Assembly (NCBI GenBank): GCA_937960755.1
Contig: CALGOL010000359.1
Span: 1-7,372 of the forward strand
DNA from: an uncultured Azospirillum sp.
GTDB lineage: Bacteria > Pseudomonadota > Alphaproteobacteria > Azospirillales > Azospirillaceae
DNA: 7,372 nt
Direction of reading: 5' to 3'
Shown: one piece after another, positions 6,585-7,372 of the stretch
Layout: each line of letters starts with the position of its first letter
Position numbering within the stretch: the first letter of the stretch is position 1
Made by a program: the position numbers and the translations under genes
Notes under the pieces: model-generated
Told to the model about the DNA's origin: nothing
Database searches by the model: none
The model's input: the letters and a program-made list of their open reading frames with translations, nothing else

Positions 6585-7372
6585 ATGAGCAAGATCGAAA
6601 TCCTCAACGGCCTGTCGGCCGTCATCGACCGCTACGACGGCTTTGTTCTCGACCTGTGGGGCGTGGTCCACGACGGCGAGAAGCCTTATCCGGACGTGAT
6701 CGACTGCCTGTCGCGACTGCGGGAGGCGGGAAAAAAAACCTGCCTGCTGTCCAACGCGCCGCGGCGCATCGGCGGCGTGGTCGCCAAGCTGGAAGGCATG
6801 GGGATTCCCCGCGACGCTTACGACCACGTCATGACCTCGGGCGAGGCGACCTATGAGGCGTTGCGGGAAGAGGCGGCGGCGACGCCGGGTCGGCGGCTCT
6901 ATCATATCGGCCCGGAACGCGACCGCGACGTTTACCTCGGCCTCGACATCGTCGTCGTAGACCGCCCGGAAGACGCCGACTTCGTGCTCAACACCGGCAT
7001 CGACGATTTCGACGAGACGCTGGACGACTATAGGCCGCGGCTCGACGCCTGCCTTAAAGCCAAGCTGCCGATGGTGTGCGCCAACCCCGATCTGGTGGTG
7101 ATGGTGGGGCCGAAGCGGGTGATCTGCGCCGGAACGCTGACGCAGTATTATGAAGCCAACGGCGGGACCGCGACATGGTTCGGCAAGCCGTTCCCCGCTG
7201 TTTATCGGCGTTGCATGGCGTTGCTGGAGGCGAATGATCCGGCGCGGGCGGCGGCCTTGGGCGACAGTTTGCGCACCGACGTCGCCGGGGCCAACGCCGC
7301 CGGCATGGCCTCCATTCTGGTGGCGGGCGGCATCCACCTGGAGGAGTTGGGCGGCACGTGGGGCGCGCCGGT
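6585..7372 (+). CDS. HAD superfamily class IIA hydrolase (partial, N-terminal 262 residues)
   Basis: The frame opens at ATG 6585 and runs off the right edge, so only the last part of a protein usually about 280-290 residues long is missing. Motif I is LDLWGVVHDG (residues 22-31) with the nucleophile Asp23. Motif II is LLSNAPRR around Ser56. The motif III lysine lies in WFGKPFPAVY at about 197-206, and motif IV is GDSLRTDVAGANAAGM, the Mg-binding GDSxxTD with the conserved glycine-rich follow-up of the NagD/Pho13-like IIA class. The second position of the usual DxDG is Trp (DLWG), which I recall as typical of an alphaproteobacterial subfamily often labelled TIGR01459. It is probably a cytoplasmic phosphatase of a small phosphorylated metabolite; the substrate is unknown. 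It is divergent from groES, with 202 bp between start codons. Its own ribosome-binding site is weak, and an upstream ATG at 6574 is out of frame. Confidence 0.9.
   Translation, partial: MSKIEILNGLSAVIDRYDGFVLDLWGVVHDGEKPYPDVIDCLSRLREAGKKTCLLSNAPRRIGGVVAKLEGMGIPRDAYDHVMTSGEATYEALREEAAATPGRRLYHIGPERDRDVYLGLDIVVVDRPEDADFVLNTGIDDFDETLDDYRPRLDACLKAKLPMVCANPDLVVMVGPKRVICAGTLTQYYEANGGTATWFGKPFPAVYRRCMALLEANDPARAAALGDSLRTDVAGANAAGMASILVAGGIHLEELGGTWGAP

Noticed and set aside
6450..7337. 295-residue open frame on the minus strand
   Set aside because: It is antisense to the HAD hydrolase, which has all four HAD motifs, and it runs through the groE promoter and CIRCE.

Overview
The window reads as chromosomal DNA of a GC-rich alphaproteobacterium, most likely a member of the Rhodospirillales (Magnetospirillum-like). 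This is inferred from overall protein character, the groES-groEL operon with an upstream CIRCE operator, and a class IIA HAD phosphatase of a type common in alphaproteobacteria. No genus can be proved from the sequence alone. The content is mostly housekeeping. I found no CRISPR array, insertion sequence, phage gene, tRNA or rRNA, and no convincing new multi-gene system.

Left part (1-2197), all on the minus strand: a partial NDP-forming acyl-CoA synthetase/CoA-binding protein whose C-terminal part lies beyond the left edge; a small SRPBCC-fold protein; and a complete family I inorganic pyrophosphatase (ppa). A 151-bp divergent region follows, with AACCGG/CCGGTT half-sites that look operator-like.

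Centre (2349-4148), plus strand: one large periplasmic peptide-binding protein of the YejA/OppA type, with a GTG start and a Sec signal peptide. No permease or ATPase gene follows it. The 236-bp gap after it holds a cluster of strong hairpins and ends in an intrinsic terminator that serves groEL and could work in both directions.

Right part: groES and groEL lie on the minus strand and are transcribed leftward from a promoter next to CIRCE. Divergent from them on the plus strand is a HAD-IIA family hydrolase that runs off the right edge.

Functional links are loose. The CoA-ligase-like enzyme handles acyl-CoA/nucleotide chemistry, pyrophosphatase removes the PPi made by biosynthesis, the solute-binding protein captures peptides, and GroES/GroEL fold proteins under heat-shock control. 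The most useful items for a second look are the hairpin cluster after the binding-protein gene, the altered QSGA-like motif in the CoA-ligase protein, and the half-site array between ppa and the binding-protein gene.
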